Positions 8,765-17,992 of a stretch of DNA of 33,448 nt are shown piece after piece. The notes under the pieces are model-generated. The model was not told where the DNA came from. It saw only the letters and a program-made list of their open reading frames with translations, and ran no database searches. This stretch comes from Betaproteobacteria bacterium. Its GTDB lineage: Bacteria > Pseudomonadota > Gammaproteobacteria > Burkholderiales > SG8-39. A program made the translations under genes and the position numbers. The stretch covers positions 1-33,448 of the forward strand of contig JACQTO010000233.1 of the NCBI GenBank assembly GCA_016210745.1. Reading direction: 5' to 3'. The number at the start of each line of letters is the position of its first letter. The first letter of the stretch is position 1.

Positions 8765-10162
8765 TCAATCCGAGCCCTTCGCCAGCTTTGCAGCAACGCC
8801 GCCGACGGAACCCGCGCCCATGGTGATCACTACGTCGCCGGCGCGCACCGCATTCAGAATCGCCTCCGGCATCTCGGTAATGTTCTCGACGAAGACCGGC
8901 TCGATCTTTCCCGCCACGCGGATAGCACGCATCAGCGACCTGCCGTCCGCGGCGACGATCGGCTGCTCGCCCGCCGGATAGACTTCGGCGAGCAGCAGCG
9001 CGTCGGCGCCGGAGAGCACGCGCACGAAGTCCTCGAACAGGTCGCGCGTGCGCGTATAACGGTGCGGCTGGAAAGCAAGCACGATGCGACGGCCGGGGAA
9101 TGCGCCGCGCGCTGCCGCCAAGGTCGCCTGCATCTCGGCCGGATGGTGGCCGTAGTCGTCGATGAGGGTGAAGCTGCCGGCCGCGTCTTTCCCGCCCCCG
9201 AGCGCAATCTCGCCCCAGCGCTGGAACCGCCGCCCCACGCCGCGAAACTCTGCCAGCGCCTTGCTGATCGCAGCCTCCGGAAGACCGAGCTCGTCGGCCA
9301 CGGCTATGGCGGCGAGTGCGTTCTGCACGTTGTGATGCCCTGGAAGGTTCAGCACGACATCGAGCGCGGCAGAACCCTCGCGCAGGGCCCGAAAGCGCAT
9401 GCGCTCCCCGGCGACGATGTCCACCGCGCGGATCATCGCGTCCTCGCGCAGGCCATAAGTCACAATCGGTTTGGACACGAACGGCATGATCTCGCGCACG
9501 TTTGCATCATCGATGCACAGAATCGCGCTGCCGTAGAAAGGCAGGTTCTGCAGGAACGCTACGAAGGCCTGTTTGAGCCTGGCGAAGTCGTGCTGGTAGG
9601 TCTCCATGTGGTCGGCATCGATATTCGTCACTACTGCCGCCACCGGCTGCAGGTGCAGGAACGACGCATCCGACTCGTCGGCCTCGACCACGATGAATTC
9701 CCCCGCTCCCAAACGGGCGTTCGAAGCCGATGCGGTGAGCCGGCCGCCGATCACATAGGTCGGATCCAGGCCGGCCTCCGCAAGCACGCTCGCGACCAGG
9801 CTGGTCGTGGTCGTCTTGCCGTGCGTGCCGGCCACCGCTATGCCCTGCTTGAGGCGCATCAGCTCCGCAAGCATGAGCGCACGCGGCACCACCGGGATGC
9901 GCCGCGCCCGCGCCGCGATGACTTCCGGGTTATCCGCCTTGACCGCGGTGGACACCACCACCGCGTCAGCCCCGAAGATATTTCCTTCGGCGTGACCCGG
10001 CATCACCTTGGCGCCGAGCGATACGAGCCTCTCGGTCGCCGCGTTGGATGCGAGGTCGGAGCCGCTCACCAGGTAACCCAGGTTGAGCAGCACCTCGGCG
10101 ATTCCGCTCATGCCCGAACCGCCGATGCCGACGAAGTGAATATGCTTGACTTTGTGCTTCAT
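8765..10162 (-). CDS. murC: UDP-N-acetylmuramate--L-alanine ligase MurC
   Basis: ATP-dependent ligase that adds the first amino acid of the peptide stem to UDP-MurNAc in the cytoplasm. 465 residues from ATG 10162, which overlaps the murG stop as ATGA; the ATG 18 bases upstream is rejected for that reason and because the chosen start gives [20 protein letters not shown]. Seen: the UDP-binding glycine loop GIGGSGMSG, the ATP P-loop [10 protein letters not shown] (about 111-120), the central [10 protein letters not shown], and the C-terminal DDYGHHPAE typical of MurC/Mpl. Confidence 0.97.
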   Translation of the reverse strand: MKHKVKHIHFVGIGGSGMSGIAEVLLNLGYLVSGSDLASNAATERLVSLGAKVMPGHAEGNIFGADAVVVSTAVKADNPEVIAARARRIPVVPRALMLAELMRLKQGIAVAGTHGKTTTTSLVASVLAEAGLDPTYVIGGRLTASASNARLGAGEFIVVEADESDASFLHLQPVAAVVTNIDADHMETYQHDFARLKQAFVAFLQNLPFYGSAILCIDDANVREIMPFVSKPIVTYGLREDAMIRAVDIVAGERMRFRALREGSAALDVVLNLPGHHNVQNALAAIAVADELGLPEAAISKALAEFRGVGRRFQRWGEIALGGGKDAAGSFTLIDDYGHHPAEMQATLAAARGAFPGRRIVLAFQPHRYTRTRDLFEDFVRVLSGADALLLAEVYPAGEQPIVAADGRSLMRAIRVAGKIEPVFVENITEMPEAILNAVRAGDVVITMGAGSVGGVAAKLAKGSD

Positions 10163-11220
10163 CGCGCCGCACCCATGCACACTTCGGCCACTTTGCGCGC
10201 CGCTTCAGGCTGCGCCAGCGACCGCGCCTTTTCCGCCATCTCGCGCAGGCGTTCGCGCGAAAACTCCGAGAGCAGCGCGGCCAGCCGCTCCGGGGAAAGT
10301 TCCGTCTGCGGCAGCAGCACCGCCGCGCCCTGGTCGGCAAGGCGGCGCGCGTTCCCGGTCTGATGATCATCGACCGCATGGGGATAGGGAATCAGAACAC
10401 TCGCCACGCCGGCGGCGGCAAGCTCCGATACCGTCAGTGCACCGGCGCGGCAGATGACCAGATCGGCCGCGGCGTACGCGGCGGCCATGTCCTCGATGAA
10501 TGCAAGCGCGCGTGCCTCGACACCGGCGTCGCGATAGAGCTGCGCCAGGACTTCGAGGTGCTGCGCACCCGCCTGATGCGTCACCTCCGGCCGCTGGTCT
10601 TTCGGCATGCGCGCGATCGCCTGCGGCACGGTCTCGTTCAGCGCTTTGGCGCCCAGACTTCCGCCGATGACCAGTACCTTCAAGGGCCCGGACCGCGCAC
10701 CATAGCGTGCCGCCGGCGCAGGCAGCGCTGCGATGGCGGGCCTGACCGGATTGCCTGCAACGAGCGCGCCCTTGAGCGCGCCGGGAAACGCCACCACGAC
10801 ACGATCGGCGCAGCGGGCGAGCACTCGGTTCGCCAAACCCGCGACCGAGTTCTGCTCATGGATCACCAGCGGGCGTCCCAGAAGCGAAGCCATCATGCCG
10901 CCGGGAAAGGACACGTAACCGCCCATTCCCAGGACAACGTCCGGCCGCGCGGCACGAATTGCGCGCGCACTCTGCCAAAACGCGATCAGGAGCCGCGTCG
11001 GCAGCAATGCAAAGGCGATCAGGCCTTTGTTGCGCAGTCCGGAGAAGCTCAACCACGCCATCTCGTAGCCGCGCCCCGGCACCAGCGTCGCTTCCATTCC
11101 GGCGCGCGCGCCAAGCCACACCACGCGCCAGCCCTGCTCGCGCATGAAATCGGCCACCGCCAACCCGGGAAAGACGTGCCCGCCAGTGCCGCCGGCCATG
11201 ATCATGATGGTCCGTTGCAT
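10159..11220 (-). CDS. murG: Lipid II synthase (GlcNAc transferase) MurG
   Basis: GT28 glycosyltransferase that adds GlcNAc to lipid I on the inner face of the membrane. 353 residues. Seen: the N-terminal G loop [13 protein letters not shown] (about 9-21), [12 protein letters not shown] acceptor region, the second G loop [13 protein letters not shown], and the UDP-GlcNAc site with [15 protein letters not shown] and [12 protein letters not shown]. The ATG at 11220 has only a weak AAGAG upstream. The region just before it is the structured ftsW 3' region described separately. Confidence 0.97.
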   Translation of the reverse strand: MQRTIMIMAGGTGGHVFPGLAVADFMREQGWRVVWLGARAGMEATLVPGRGYEMAWLSFSGLRNKGLIAFALLPTRLLIAFWQSARAIRAARPDVVLGMGGYVSFPGGMMASLLGRPLVIHEQNSVAGLANRVLARCADRVVVAFPGALKGALVAGNPVRPAIAALPAPAARYGARSGPLKVLVIGGSLGAKALNETVPQAIARMPKDQRPEVTHQAGAQHLEVLAQLYRDAGVEARALAFIEDMAAAYAAADLVICRAGALTVSELAAAGVASVLIPYPHAVDDHQTGNARRLADQGAAVLLPQTELSPERLAALLSEFSRERLREMAEKARSLAQPEAARKVAEVCMGAAR

Positions 11221-11236
11221 GCTCTTATCGCTGCAC

Positions 11237-11271
11237 TCACGCCTGCACCCCCCGCATCAGCTTTTTGTTTT
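11237..11271 (-). repeat. Out-of-frame near-copy of the last 35 bases of ftsW
   Basis: On the minus strand this 35-base segment matches 11326-11360 (the ftsW 3' end) at 28 of 35 positions, ending in TGA in the same phase. Translated, it gives [14 protein letters not shown], against the real FtsW end [14 protein letters not shown]. It lies 89 bases downstream of the true end, so it is out of frame with FtsW. It looks like the old end of ftsW displaced by an insertion. Confidence 0.65.
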
Positions 11272-11283
11272 GGCTCCGACATA

Positions 11284-11302
11284 ACATGCGCTTCGCGCAT
11301 GT
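11284..11302. repeat. 8-bp hairpin at the centre of the ftsW-murG palindrome
   Basis: ACATGCGC, a TTC loop, then GCGCATGT. It sits between the two ftsW-end copies. The flanks TTTGG...CCAAA extend the symmetry outward with mismatches, so the whole 11250-11360 segment can fold into nested hairpins. Confidence 0.55.
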
Positions 11303-11314
11303 GAGTCTCCGCCC

Positions 11315-11359
11315 AAACAGACAACTCATGCGGGCACCCCCCGCATGAGTTGTCTGTTT
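11315..11359. repeat. Perfect 20-bp inverted repeat across the ftsW stop codon
   Basis: The arms 11315-11334 and 11340-11359 are exact reverse complements around the 5-base loop CACCC. The right arm encodes the last FtsW residues (RQLMRG) and the left arm holds the ftsW TGA at 11326-11328. No T tract follows on either strand. In RNA this hairpin would cover the ftsW stop and sit about 95 bases before the murG start. Confidence 0.85.
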
Positions 11360-12486
11360 TCCCAATCGATGCGCAGCAGGATGGCCAGCGCCGCGCAGTT
11401 GGTCAGGATGCCGGTGCCGCCGAAACTCATGAGCGGCAGGGTCAATCCCTTGGTCGGGAGCACGCCCAGGTTCACTCCCATGTTGATCAGCGTCTGCACC
11501 CCTAGCCAGACCGCGATACCCTGCGCCACCAGAGCAGCATAGGGGCGCTCCAGGCTGACCGATTGCCGCCCGATCGCAAACGCGCGCAGCACCAGCCATG
11601 CGAATAACGCGATGACCAGCGCGACGCCGACGAAGCCCAGCTCCTCGCCGATCACCGCCAAGAGAAAATCGGTGTGCGCCTCCGGCAGATAAAGCAGCTT
11701 TTCGACGCTTGCGCCCAGACCGACTCCGAACCATTCGCCGCGCCCGAAAGCGATCAGCGCGTGCGAAAGCTGATAGCCCTTGCCCAGGGGATCGGCCCAG
11801 GGATCCATGAAGCCGAAAATCCGCTGCATGCGGTAGGGCGAGGAAAGCACCAGTCCGGCAAAGCCGATCGCGAGCAGCGCGAGCAGTCCGCCAAACCACC
11901 TGGCGTTCATGCCGCCGAGGAACAAGATCGCCATCGCAATCGCGCTGATGACGACGAAGGCGCCGAAATCGGGCTCGCGCAGGAGCAGCCAGCCCACCAT
12001 CAGCATCATGGCGAGAATCGGCAGCAATCCCTGCTTGAAACTGTGCATGAGCGCCGACTTGCGCACCGTGTAGTCGGCTGCGTAGAGGACCGCGAAGAGC
12101 TTCATGAACTCCGAGGGCTGCAGGCTGATCATGGGTAGCGACAGCCAGCGGCGCGCGCCGTTGACTTCGCGCCCCAGACCCGGCACCAGCACCAGCACCA
12201 GCAGCACCACGCCGCCGAGAAACAGCCACCGCGATAGCCGCTGCCAAAGATGCATCGGCACTTGGAACGCCAGCATCGCGGCCACCACGCTCACCGCGAG
12301 AAACAGCGCGTGGCGCGTGAGGAAATAGGCCGAAGAGCCGCCGGTGAAGCGGCTTGCCTCGGCGGTCGCGATCGAGGCCGAATACACCATCACCAAGCCG
12401 AGGGTCAACAGGATGAGCGCGCTCCACAGCAGGCTCGCGTCATACTCGGCCAGCGGCGAGCGACCGGAGCTAATGCGCCTTGCCAT
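11326..12486 (-). CDS. ftsW: Septal peptidoglycan polymerase FtsW (SEDS family)
   Basis: Integral membrane glycan polymerase that works with FtsI at the septum. 386 residues with about ten hydrophobic helices. Seen: [10 protein letters not shown] in the large periplasmic loop, [36 protein letters not shown], and LPEAHTDFL, which carries the aspartate thought to be catalytic in SEDS proteins; the end has [10 protein letters not shown]. The ATG at 12486 lies 17 bases inside murD, with GAGG upstream. The last ten codons are part of a perfect hairpin and have a near copy 89 bases downstream, suggesting that the tail was rebuilt by an insertion. The C-terminal sequence itself still looks normal ([10 protein letters not shown]). 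Confidence 0.97.
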   Translation of the reverse strand: MARRISSGRSPLAEYDASLLWSALILLTLGLVMVYSASIATAEASRFTGGSSAYFLTRHALFLAVSVVAAMLAFQVPMHLWQRLSRWLFLGGVVLLVLVLVPGLGREVNGARRWLSLPMISLQPSEFMKLFAVLYAADYTVRKSALMHSFKQGLLPILAMMLMVGWLLLREPDFGAFVVISAIAMAILFLGGMNARWFGGLLALLAIGFAGLVLSSPYRMQRIFGFMDPWADPLGKGYQLSHALIAFGRGEWFGVGLGASVEKLLYLPEAHTDFLLAVIGEELGFVGVALVIALFAWLVLRAFAIGRQSVSLERPYAALVAQGIAVWLGVQTLINMGVNLGVLPTKGLTLPLMSFGGTGILTNCAALAILLRIDWENRQLMRGVPA

Positions 12487-13870
12487 GACCCAGCCTCAGC
12501 ACCGCCTCGCGGAACATCTCGCCGCGATGCTTGTAGTCGCGAAACATGTCGAAACTGGCACACGCCGGCGACAGCAGCACGACGTCTCCCGGGCGGGCGC
12601 CGGCCGCAGCGAGCGCAACCGCCTCCTCCATACTCCCGGCGCGCCGTATGGGCACGCCCGAACCCGATAGCGCCTTTTCGATCCGGGGCGCATCACGTCC
12701 TATCAGCACCACGCAACGCGAGGCCCTCGCCACGGCGCTCGCCAGCGGACCGAAGTCCTGCGACTTTCCTTCCCCGCCGGCTATCAGCACCACCTTGGAC
12801 CCGCGGCTACGCTCCAGATGCGAAAACCCGGCCAGCGCCGCGGCCGTGGAGCCGACGTTGGTGCCCTTGGAATCGTCGTAGAAGCTCACGCCGCCGATCT
12901 CCGCCACCGGCTCGACGCGGTGCGGCAGGCCCCGGAATTCACGCAGCGCATCGAGCAGCGGCGCAAAGGGCAGCCCGAGCGCGTGGCACAGCGCCAGCGC
13001 TGCGAGCGCGTTCGATGCGTTATGCAATCCTGCGATCCGCAGCGCGCCGATCTCGATCAGCGCGTTGCCGCCCTGTGCCAGCCAGGTCGCCCCGTCGCGC
13101 GCTATCAGGCCGAAGTCGACCGCAGTCGGCGGCGCATCGAGTCCGAAGGTCAAGACTTTCCGTCCCGCGATCCTCATTGCCAGCGAGCGCGGGTCGTCGC
13201 GATTGAGTATCTGGGTCCCGCCCCCCGCGAAGATGCGCGCCTTGGCCTCGCCGTAGTCCTCGATAGAGGCATAGCGATCGAGATGGTCCTCGGTGAGATT
13301 GAGCATCGCCGCAGCCGCCGGTTCGAGCGAATAGGTCGTCTCGAGCTGGAAGCTCGATAGTTCCAGCACCCATACCGCCGGACGGCGTTCCGCAGTCTCG
13401 CGGCGGAACAACGCATCGAGCGCCGCCGGGCCGATATTTCCGGCGACCTCGCAATCGAGCCCTGCCGCCGCACACATCGCCCCGACGAGCGCGGTGACGG
13501 TGGTCTTGCCGTTGGTGCCGGTGACTGCGAGCACCGGCGCGGCTGCCTGAGCGCGCAGCGCCTGCGCCAGAAGTTCGATATCCCCGACGACAGGGGTTCC
13601 ACGCGCTAGCGCGCCTCTTACCGCCGGGTCGGCGAGCGCAATGCCGGGGCTGATCGCGACGAGATCGATTCCCGAAAAAACACTTTGCGGAAACCCGCCG
13701 CAGTGCACCTGGAGCTCGGGCAGCTCCTGCCGCACGCGCGCAAGGCAGGGCGGGGCAGGCCGCGAATCGGCGGCGCGCACGAAGGCCCCGCGGCTGCGAA
13801 GCCAGCGCGCCATCGATAAACCGGTCTCACCCAGTCCCAGCACCAATACCCTCTTTCCGGCAAAGTCCAT
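12470..13870 (-). CDS. murD: UDP-N-acetylmuramoyl-L-alanine--D-glutamate ligase MurD
   Basis: Cytosolic ligase that adds D-glutamate to UDP-MurNAc-L-Ala. 466 residues. Seen: the N-terminal Rossmann-like [17 protein letters not shown]-loop [15 protein letters not shown] (about 117-131), the central [29 protein letters not shown], and the C-terminal [12 protein letters not shown]. The ATG at 13870 directly abuts a cluster of heptamer repeats, and no Shine-Dalgarno can be found upstream. The native leader seems to have been replaced or displaced by the repeat, so expression may rest on transcription from mraY and a weak initiation site. Confidence 0.96.
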   Translation of the reverse strand: MDFAGKRVLVLGLGETGLSMARWLRSRGAFVRAADSRPAPPCLARVRQELPELQVHCGGFPQSVFSGIDLVAISPGIALADPAVRGALARGTPVVGDIELLAQALRAQAAAPVLAVTGTNGKTTVTALVGAMCAAAGLDCEVAGNIGPAALDALFRRETAERRPAVWVLELSSFQLETTYSLEPAAAAMLNLTEDHLDRYASIEDYGEAKARIFAGGGTQILNRDDPRSLAMRIAGRKVLTFGLDAPPTAVDFGLIARDGATWLAQGGNALIEIGALRIAGLHNASNALAALALCHALGLPFAPLLDALREFRGLPHRVEPVAEIGGVSFYDDSKGTNVGSTAAALAGFSHLERSRGSKVVLIAGGEGKSQDFGPLASAVARASRCVVLIGRDAPRIEKALSGSGVPIRRAGSMEEAVALAAAGARPGDVVLLSPACASFDMFRDYKHRGEMFREAVLRLGHGKAH

Positions 13871-13874
13871 CGAA

Positions 13875-13957
13875 ATTCAGGATTCAGGATTCGGGATTTG
13901 GGATTGAGTCGCGCTTCGTTCGTCGAATCGCCCTCATTCCTGATTCCTCACTCCCTG
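13875..13957. repeat. Heptamer repeat cluster (ATTCAGG units) between mraY and murD
   Basis: Units ATTCAGG, ATTCAGG, ATTCGGG, ATTTGGG and ATTGAG run from 13875 to 13908. After a spacer with CGCGCTTCG comes the opposite-strand form (CCTCATTCCTGATTCCTCAC, near 13932-13952). The cluster is therefore a degenerate inverted pair. It fills almost the whole 98-base gap between the mraY stop and the murD start. Confidence 0.75.
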
Positions 13958-13968
13958 CCCCTCGCGCC

Positions 13969-15123
13969 TCACCGCAGTTTCAACGTCGACAGCCCGAACA
14001 GCACCAACATCATGGTGATGATCCAGAAGCGGATCACCACCTGCGATTCCTTCCATCCCGAGAGTTCGTAGTGGTGGTGCAGAGGCGCCATGCGGAAGAT
14101 GCGTTTGCCGCCGCTCCACTTGAAATACAGGACCTGGATCATCACCGAGAGCGTTTCCGCGACGAACACGCCGCCCATGATGAAAAGTACGATCTCCTGG
14201 CGCACGATCACCGCGATCGTGCCAAGCGACGCGCCGATGGCGAGAGCGCCCACGTCGCCCATGAATACCTCGGCGGGATAGGCGTTGAACCAGAGAAAGC
14301 CAAGCCCGGCGCCGGCCAAAGCGCCGCATATCACTGTGAGTTCGCCGGCCCCCGGAATGTAGGGCAGGAGCAGATACTTGGAATACACGGCGTTGCCGGC
14401 GACGTAGGCGAAAATTCCGAGCGCCCCGCCGATCATCACCGCCGGCATGATGGCCAGGCCGTCGAGCCCATCGGTCAGGTTGACCGCGTGGCTGGTGCCG
14501 ACGATGACGAAGAAAGTGAGCGTGATGAAGCCCCACACGCCCAGCGGATAGGCGATGTTCTTGAAGAACGGCAGGATCAGGTCAGCCTTGGGCGGCAAGT
14601 TCATCTCGAAGCCGCTTCGCACCCAGGACATGAACAGATGGAGAATTCCCTCGGGTGTGGGAACCGATACCGCGAAGGCGAGATAGACCGCCGCGCCCAG
14701 CCCGATGAGCGCAGACCAGAGGAACTTTGAGCGCGCCGACAGGCCCCTGGGATCGCGCTGCACGACCTTGCGGTAGTCATCGATCCAGCCGATGGCGCCG
14801 AAGCCGAATGTCACCAGCAGCACGATCCAGACGAACCGGTTCGAAAGGTCGCCCCACAGCAGCGTGGTGATGAGGACCGAGATCAGCACCAGCGCGCCGC
14901 CCATCGTAGGCGTACCGGCCTTGGTCAAATGGGACTTGGGGCCGTCGCTACGCACGGCCTGCCCGATCTTGTACGCGGCGAGCTTGCGGATAACGACGGG
15001 GCCGGCCACGAGCGAGATGGCCAGGGCGGTCAGGCAGGCGAGCACCGAGCGCAGCGTGATGTACGAAAAGACATTGAAGGCGCGCACATCTTGCGCGAGC
15101 CACTGGGCCAGTGTCAGCAGCAT
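13969..15123 (-). CDS. mraY: Phospho-N-acetylmuramoyl-pentapeptide-transferase MraY
   Basis: Membrane enzyme that moves phospho-MurNAc-pentapeptide to undecaprenyl phosphate, making lipid I. 384 residues from ATG 15123, which shares one base with the murF stop (TGATG). Upstream frame sequence is murF read out of frame. About ten membrane helices are visible. Catalytic motifs: the DD pair in [28 protein letters not shown] (the third aspartate) and MAPLHHHYE. It is longer than the 360-residue E. coli enzyme because of a periplasmic insert with [18 protein letters not shown], which is usual in betaproteobacteria. Confidence 0.97.
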   Translation of the reverse strand: MLLTLAQWLAQDVRAFNVFSYITLRSVLACLTALAISLVAGPVVIRKLAAYKIGQAVRSDGPKSHLTKAGTPTMGGALVLISVLITTLLWGDLSNRFVWIVLLVTFGFGAIGWIDDYRKVVQRDPRGLSARSKFLWSALIGLGAAVYLAFAVSVPTPEGILHLFMSWVRSGFEMNLPPKADLILPFFKNIAYPLGVWGFITLTFFVIVGTSHAVNLTDGLDGLAIMPAVMIGGALGIFAYVAGNAVYSKYLLLPYIPGAGELTVICGALAGAGLGFLWFNAYPAEVFMGDVGALAIGASLGTIAVIVRQEIVLFIMGGVFVAETLSVMIQVLYFKWSGGKRIFRMAPLHHHYELSGWKESQVVIRFWIITMMLVLFGLSTLKLR

Positions 15124-16493
15124 CAGCTCTTGTCCTCCGGCGCCAACGCGGCCACGACGCGCTCCATGCGCATGAAGCGCGAGCCCTTCACCAGAATCGC
15201 AGCACCCGGGACCGCCCTCGAGCGCACCTGGGCGCACAGATCCTCGATCCGTGCGTGCCAGATTCCACCTGGACCGAATTCGCCGCTGGCGTGGCGCGCG
15301 AGTTCTCCGGTGGCGAGCAGCTCGTCGATGCCCATCTGCGCGGCGAACCGGCCGGCCTCGCGATGAAACGCCTCGCCCTGCTCGCCCACCTCGCCCATGT
15401 CGCCCAACACCAGGATGCGCCGTCCCGGCATGCGCTCGAGCACCTCTATCGCCGCACGCACCGAGTCCGGGTTGGCGTTGTAGGTGTCGTCGATGACCGT
15501 GCAACCGTTCCTGCCCGGTTTCGCCTGCAGGCGGCCTCTTACGCCGCGAAACGCCGATAGCCCCGCAGCGGCCGACTCGAGGCTCGCGCCGGCCGCGGTC
15601 GCGGCTGCCGCGGCGGCCACGGCGTTACGCACGTTATGCACGCCGGCGACAGAAATCGGGAAAGCGATTCGGCCCTCGGGCGCACTCAGATCGACCTCGG
15701 CGCCCAAATCGGTAAGCTCGTAGCGGCCGGAAACCGCGGCGGGCCGCTCGAGACCGAAGTCGCGCACCGGTCTGCCTCCGGCAACCGTGCGCCAATAGTC
15801 GCAAAACGCGTCGTCGGCGTTGATCACCGCGACACCGCTTGCCGGCAGCGACGCCAGGACATCGCCATGCTCGCGCGCGACCTCGGCAATGCCCTGCATG
15901 AATTCCTGATGTTCGCGCTGCGCGTTGTTGATCAGGGCCACCGTGGGCTTGGCAATCGACGCAAGCAAAGCGGTCTCGCCGCGATGATTCATGCCGAGTT
16001 CGACCACCGCGGCGCGATGATTCGCTCGCAGGCGCAGCAGCGTGAGGGGCAGGCCGATGTCGTTGTTCAGATTTCCTTCGGTTGCCAGAGCGTCCTTTGC
16101 ACCGAAGTGCGCCGCGAATATAGCGGCGATCATCTCCTTCACCGTGGTCTTGCCGTTGCTTCCCGTTACCGCAACCAGCGGGACGTTGAACCCGGAACGC
16201 CAGTGCGCCGCCAGCCGCCCGAGCGCGGCCCTCGTGTCGTCGACGACAAGCACCGGAATCGCCGCATCCTGAATCCTGAATCCTGAATCCTGCTCATCCA
16301 CCATGGCCGCCACTGCGCCGCGCTCGCGCGCAGCATCGATGAAGTCATGTCCGTCGAAGCGTTCGCCGCGCAGCGCCACGAACAGAGCGCCGGCCTCGAT
16401 CGCGCGGCTGTCGGAAGACACGCTGGAAAAGCGCACCGGCGCGCCCTGCGCGCGCCCACCGATCGCCAGCGCCGCTTGAGCCACGCTCATCAT
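15123..16493 (-). CDS. murF: UDP-MurNAc-tripeptide--D-Ala-D-Ala ligase MurF, with an in-frame heptamer repeat
   Basis: Cytosolic ligase that adds D-Ala-D-Ala, finishing the pentapeptide. 456 residues from ATG 16493, which overlaps the murE stop as ATGA and has AGGTGG 5 bases upstream; the GTG at 16502 falls inside that ribosome site. Seen: [21 protein letters not shown]-loop [13 protein letters not shown] (about 110-122), [19 protein letters not shown], and [10 protein letters not shown] near the C terminus. Odd: residues 68-76 (QDSGFRIQD) are encoded by 3.9 tandem copies of the ATTCAGG heptamer, in a loop of the N-terminal domain just before [12 protein letters not shown]. The insertion keeps the frame and the rest of the protein is intact, so the enzyme is probably active. 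Confidence 0.96.
   Translation of the reverse strand: MMSVAQAALAIGGRAQGAPVRFSSVSSDSRAIEAGALFVALRGERFDGHDFIDAARERGAVAAMVDEQDSGFRIQDAAIPVLVVDDTRAALGRLAAHWRSGFNVPLVAVTGSNGKTTVKEMIAAIFAAHFGAKDALATEGNLNNDIGLPLTLLRLRANHRAAVVELGMNHRGETALLASIAKPTVALINNAQREHQEFMQGIAEVAREHGDVLASLPASGVAVINADDAFCDYWRTVAGGRPVRDFGLERPAAVSGRYELTDLGAEVDLSAPEGRIAFPISVAGVHNVRNAVAAAAAATAAGASLESAAAGLSAFRGVRGRLQAKPGRNGCTVIDDTYNANPDSVRAAIEVLERMPGRRILVLGDMGEVGEQGEAFHREAGRFAAQMGIDELLATGELARHASGEFGPGGIWHARIEDLCAQVRSRAVPGAAILVKGSRFMRMERVVAALAPEDKS
16266..16292. repeat. Tandem heptamer repeat inside murF
   Basis: Three full ATCCTGA units plus six bases of a fourth (plus strand) lie within the murF coding sequence, in the same family as the clusters at 13875, 21685 and 23631. 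As 21 bases is three heptamers and seven codons, any whole number of unit triplets keeps the frame. Here the array encodes the QDSGFRIQD stretch. Confidence 0.85.
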
Positions 16494-17977
16494 TGCGCCC
16501 ACCTGGAGAGTGCTGCGTGCGCTTCGCGGGCGTCCGAGAACGGCAGCTTGCGTCCGCCGATTTCCTGATGGGTCTCGTGGCCCTTGCCCGCGAGCAGCAC
16601 GACGTCGCCCGCGCGCGCCGCGCTCACCGCCGCGCCGATGGCTTCGCGCCGGTCGGCAATCGCCTCATAGGCGAGCGTGATTCCGGCGGCGATTTCGTCG
16701 ATGATCGCAAGCGGGTCCTCGCCGCGCGGGTTGTCGCTGGTCACGATGATATGGTCGGCATGACGCGATGCCGTCGCACCCATCAGCGGCCGCTTGCCGC
16801 GGTCGCGCTCGCCGCCGCAGCCGAACACGATGAAGAGCCGGCCGCCCTGCGCGAGCGCAACGTCTTTGAGGGCGCTGGCGACGTTTTCCAGCGCATCGGG
16901 CGAGTGGGCATAGTCGATCACGAGGAGCGGGCGTGCGCCGCCGCCTATTCGTTCCATCCGCCCCGGCACGCTCGAGAGTTTCTCCAGCGCCGCCGCTGCG
17001 TCGTCGAACGGGACCCCCGACACCAGCATAGTCGCCAGCACGGCGATCAGATTGGACACGTTGTAGCGCCCGAGCAGCGGCGTCGTGACGCGCGCCTCGC
17101 CCCAGGAACTCATTATTTCGAATGCGGTGCCTTGCGCCGATAAGCTGATGCGGTGCGCCTCGACGAAGCGCTCCAGTCCTGAACGAGCAGCGACCTCTTC
17201 GAAACAGCTGTAGCCGGCGCGGTTGACACCGCGGCCCGCGAGCATGCGCGCGATGTGCACCCCCTGCACGTCGTCGAGATTGACCACCGCGTTCTTGAGC
17301 CCCGGCATGAGGAACAGTTTTTGTTTCGAACGCGCGTAGTGCTCCATGTCGCCGTGATAGTCGAGGTGGTCGCGAGAGAGATTCGTGAACAGCGCCGCCC
17401 CGAAGGCGACACCGTTGGCACGTCCCTGATCGAGCCCGATCGAGGAGACCTCCATCGCCACGCCCTGAGCGCCGGCGGCGTGCAGGCGCTGGAGCGAGCG
17501 ATGCACCAGCACGGCATCGGGCGTCGTATTGATGCTTTCATCGAGGGCGCCGGGAAAACCGATTCCCAGGGTGCCGATCACCGCGGTACGCGCGCCGCAG
17601 GCTTCGCAGGCCTGCGCCAACCACTGGCTGCAGGAAGTCTTGCCATTGGTTCCGGTGATACCGATCACCCAGAGCTTCTCCGAGGGCCGGCCATAGACCT
17701 CGTGTGCAAGATGCCCGGCAAGCTCGCGCAGGTTTTCGACAGCGAAGTTCGGCACGCGCCAGTCCTGGTTCGCCTCGCAACCGGCCTGCTCCCACAACAC
17801 CGCCGCGGCGCCATTGGCGATGGCGCCCGATATGAACTCGCGAGCGTCTTGGCGCGCCCCTGGATAGGCGAGGAACACGTCGCCCGCGCGCACGCGGCGG
17901 CTGTCGGTGGCGAGTTCTTTCACCACGACGCCCGCATCGCGCAGCCGGCCGAGTATTTCAATCGCCTTGTTTTGCAC
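16490..17977 (-). CDS. murE: UDP-MurNAc-L-Ala-D-Glu--meso-diaminopimelate ligase MurE
   Basis: Cytosolic ligase that adds the third amino acid of the stem peptide. 495 residues. Seen: ATDSRRVRAGDVFLA at the UDP site, P-loop GITGTNGKTS (about 106-115), NTTPDA, the carbamylated-lysine region YARSKQKLF (K216), and SDNPRGEDP with the DNPR motif at 413-416, which in this family specifies meso-diaminopimelate rather than lysine. The organism should therefore have DAP-type peptidoglycan, as expected for a Gram-negative. It lies 15 bases downstream of ftsI and its stop overlaps murF. Confidence 0.97.
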   Translation of the reverse strand: MQNKAIEILGRLRDAGVVVKELATDSRRVRAGDVFLAYPGARQDAREFISGAIANGAAAVLWEQAGCEANQDWRVPNFAVENLRELAGHLAHEVYGRPSEKLWVIGITGTNGKTSCSQWLAQACEACGARTAVIGTLGIGFPGALDESINTTPDAVLVHRSLQRLHAAGAQGVAMEVSSIGLDQGRANGVAFGAALFTNLSRDHLDYHGDMEHYARSKQKLFLMPGLKNAVVNLDDVQGVHIARMLAGRGVNRAGYSCFEEVAARSGLERFVEAHRISLSAQGTAFEIMSSWGEARVTTPLLGRYNVSNLIAVLATMLVSGVPFDDAAAALEKLSSVPGRMERIGGGARPLLVIDYAHSPDALENVASALKDVALAQGGRLFIVFGCGGERDRGKRPLMGATASRHADHIIVTSDNPRGEDPLAIIDEIAAGITLAYEAIADRREAIGAAVSAARAGDVVLLAGKGHETHQEIGGRKLPFSDAREAHAALSRWAQ

Positions 17978-17992
17978 ACGCTCACCTGCTTC

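Noticed and set aside
11237..12427. A 396-codon minus-strand frame overlapping ftsW and ending in [10 protein letters not shown]
   Set aside because: Only its last codons resemble FtsW; the rest is ftsW read in the wrong frame. The similarity at the end is better explained by duplication of the ftsW 3' end.
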